A DNA stretch of 64,000 nt from Firmicutes bacterium HGW-Firmicutes-2 (lineage in GTDB: Bacteria; Bacillota; Clostridia; Lachnospirales; Vallitaleaceae). The notes beneath the pieces were generated by a model. It made no database searches and was not told the origin of the DNA. It saw only the letters and a list, made by a program, of their open reading frames with translations. The position numbers were made by a program, and so were the translations under genes. Below are positions 62,716 to 64,000 of the stretch, one piece after another (within the stretch, counting starts at the first letter, position 1; the number at the start of each line of letters is the position of its first letter). The stretch spans positions 1 to 64,000 of the forward strand of contig PGZV01000007.1 in the NCBI GenBank assembly GCA_002841495.1, in the 5' to 3' direction.

Positions 62716-64000
62716 ATGGCTATACAATTTACAGGACTCGCTTCTGGACTTGATACACAGAGTATAATAAAAAATCTCATGAAGGTAGAAAGAACAAGAG
62801 TGGATGTCGTCGAAAAAAATAAAGTCTTAGCAGAGTGGAAAAAAGAAGCGTGGTCATCGGTAAACGCCAAACTTTATAGTTTTTATAAAGAAGAACTTTT
62901 TTCATTTAAATCTGCAGGAAGCTACAGTAAGAAAAAACTAACCAGTTCTAATGAGGGTATGGTTTCTGTAAATACATCATCGGGTGCTATAAGAGGGAGC
63001 CATAGTATTGAGATTATAAATATGGCAAAAGGTTCGTTCTTAACAGGAGACCCCTTAACTGGTGTTACGGCAACAACAACAGCCGGTGAAATGATGACTT
63101 TTACAAATCCGGATACTAAGAGCTTAAACATCAGTCTAGATGGCGGTATAACAACACAGCAAATCACCATTGAAGCAAGTGATACGATGGCAAATATCAC
63201 AAGTAAGATTAAAGACTTGGGTCTGGATTTGAATGTTAGTTACGACACTAGCTTTAATCGACTTTTTCTATCTTCGACGAAGACGGGTAATGGTGTTGAG
63301 TTACAAGTAACCGGTGATGACGAAGTCTTGGATGGACTAGGCTTTGTTGCAGGTAATCGTTCAGGTACAATCGGTAATGATGCAGCATTTATCTATAATG
63401 GCACCAATCTAACGAGTGCTACCAATGAAGTAACAGTGAACGGTCTATCGTTTAACATATTAGGTGAAGGCGGCAGTTCTACTGTTTCAGTTACCCAAGA
63501 CACGGAAGCCATATATGATTCTGTTAAGAAGTTTATCACCAAATACAATGAACTGATGTTGGAAATGGATGGAAAAGTAAGTGCTGACTCAGCCAGAAGT
63601 TTCAAACCATTGACTTCTGATGAAAAAGCAGCGATGAGTGAAGATGATATTAAGTTATGGGAAGAGAAAATCAAAGTTTCCTTACTACGAAGAGATGATA
63701 CTCTAACCAGTATTATGAGTGGTATGAGAAACACATTGACTCTATCATCTGGTGTGGATACAACAGGTTTTACTTATAGAAACCTAAGCAGCTTAGGTAT
63801 TGTTACCGGCAGCTATACAGAAAAAGGTGTCTTACATATTGAAGGTGACGAAGATAATAGTTTGCATAGTGTAAAAGAAAATAAGCTAAGGAAAGCCATC
63901 GATGAGGATCCTGATGCTGTTATGAAGCTTTTTACAAGCTTGGGCGACAAATTATATAACGATATGAGTATGAGGATGCGATCATCTACCCTTAACAGTG
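62716..64000 (+). CDS. fliD: Flagellar filament cap protein FliD, 5' part
   Basis: Cap protein at the filament tip that helps flagellin fold into place. The frame is open from the ATG at 62716, after AGGAGG, to the end of the window (428 codons visible), so the gene is truncated by the window edge. The N-terminus IQFTGLASGLDTQSIIKNLM is standard FliD, and the middle contains the typical SGVDTTGFTYRNLSSLGIVT-like region near residue 345. Confidence 0.95.
   Translation, partial: MAIQFTGLASGLDTQSIIKNLMKVERTRVDVVEKNKVLAEWKKEAWSSVNAKLYSFYKEELFSFKSAGSYSKKKLTSSNEGMVSVNTSSGAIRGSHSIEIINMAKGSFLTGDPLTGVTATTTAGEMMTFTNPDTKSLNISLDGGITTQQITIEASDTMANITSKIKDLGLDLNVSYDTSFNRLFLSSTKTGNGVELQVTGDDEVLDGLGFVAGNRSGTIGNDAAFIYNGTNLTSATNEVTVNGLSFNILGEGGSSTVSVTQDTEAIYDSVKKFITKYNELMLEMDGKVSADSARSFKPLTSDEKAAMSEDDIKLWEEKIKVSLLRRDDTLTSIMSGMRNTLTLSSGVDTTGFTYRNLSSLGIVTGSYTEKGVLHIEGDEDNSLHSVKENKLRKAIDEDPDAVMKLFTSLGDKLYNDMSMRMRSSTLNS

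Noticed and set aside
1-64000. CRISPR arrays, tRNA or rRNA genes, complete insertion sequences or prophage
   Set aside because: I found no regularly spaced repeats with unique spacers, no tRNA cloverleaf with its conserved T-loop sequence, no rRNA and no transposase or integrase gene on either strand.

Overview
The window is a low-GC, Gram-positive chromosome segment. It has strong GGAGG-type ribosome sites, YesM/YesN-type regulators, a Bacillus-like flagellar regulon (FlgM, YvyF, FliW, CsrA, FlaG) and lipoprotein-anchored TRAP binding proteins. This fits a motile, sugar-using anaerobic Clostridia (Lachnospirales-like); the genus cannot be told from sequence reading alone.

Layout. (1) 1-5.7 kb: a hexitol PTS operon with the end of a mannitol-type EIICBA, a PfkB sugar-phosphate kinase, an MDR dehydrogenase resembling L-sorbose-1-phosphate reductase, HPr and Enzyme I. 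It converges on an MFS transporter gene across a perfect 21-bp bidirectional terminator that lies inside the last codons of ptsI. (2) 7.2-23.6 kb: two TRAP transporter loci. The first has a YesM-type kinase, a YesN-type regulator, a DctP-like lipoprotein and a DctP-DctQ-DctM operon. The second has a membrane AraC regulator, a cupin, DctP-DctM-DctQ, a short-chain dehydrogenase, another DctP and an AEC-type permease. Both transporters have a stem-loop between the binding-protein gene and the membrane genes. (3) 23.8-33 kb: a DEAD-box helicase, a chemoreceptor, RNase HI with a viroplasmin-like N-terminus, and a MacAB-like ABC exporter with a Yip1-family membrane protein. (4) 33.2-41.8 kb: flgF, flgG and a rod-binding protein, then housekeeping genes (phosphodiester glycosidase, small membrane exporter, metK, recD2, comF) and yvyF. 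(5) 41.9-64 kb: late flagellar genes flgM, flgN (frameshifted), two flgK, flgL, fliW, csrA and flagellin. An AT-rich flagellin glycosylation island follows (Maf transferase and a legionaminic-acid pathway), then flaG and fliD, which runs off the window.

How it works together. Late flagellar genes carry sigma-28-like promoters (flgF, flgM, flagellin, flaG). FlgM would hold sigma-28 until hook completion. FliW and CsrA would control flagellin translation through a leader that has a GGA in a hairpin loop. The glycosylation island would make CMP-legionaminic acid for Maf to attach to flagellin. It lacks the acetyltransferase LegH and instead has an ATP-grasp ligase, a PHP hydrolase and a second epimerase, which suggests an unusual N-acyl group.

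The least expected structure is a family of about 110-118-bp interspersed elements (four full copies and one palindromic short derivative). Their long stems vary in sequence with compensatory changes. All four full copies have the same orientation, and three of them end 41-47 nt before a start codon.
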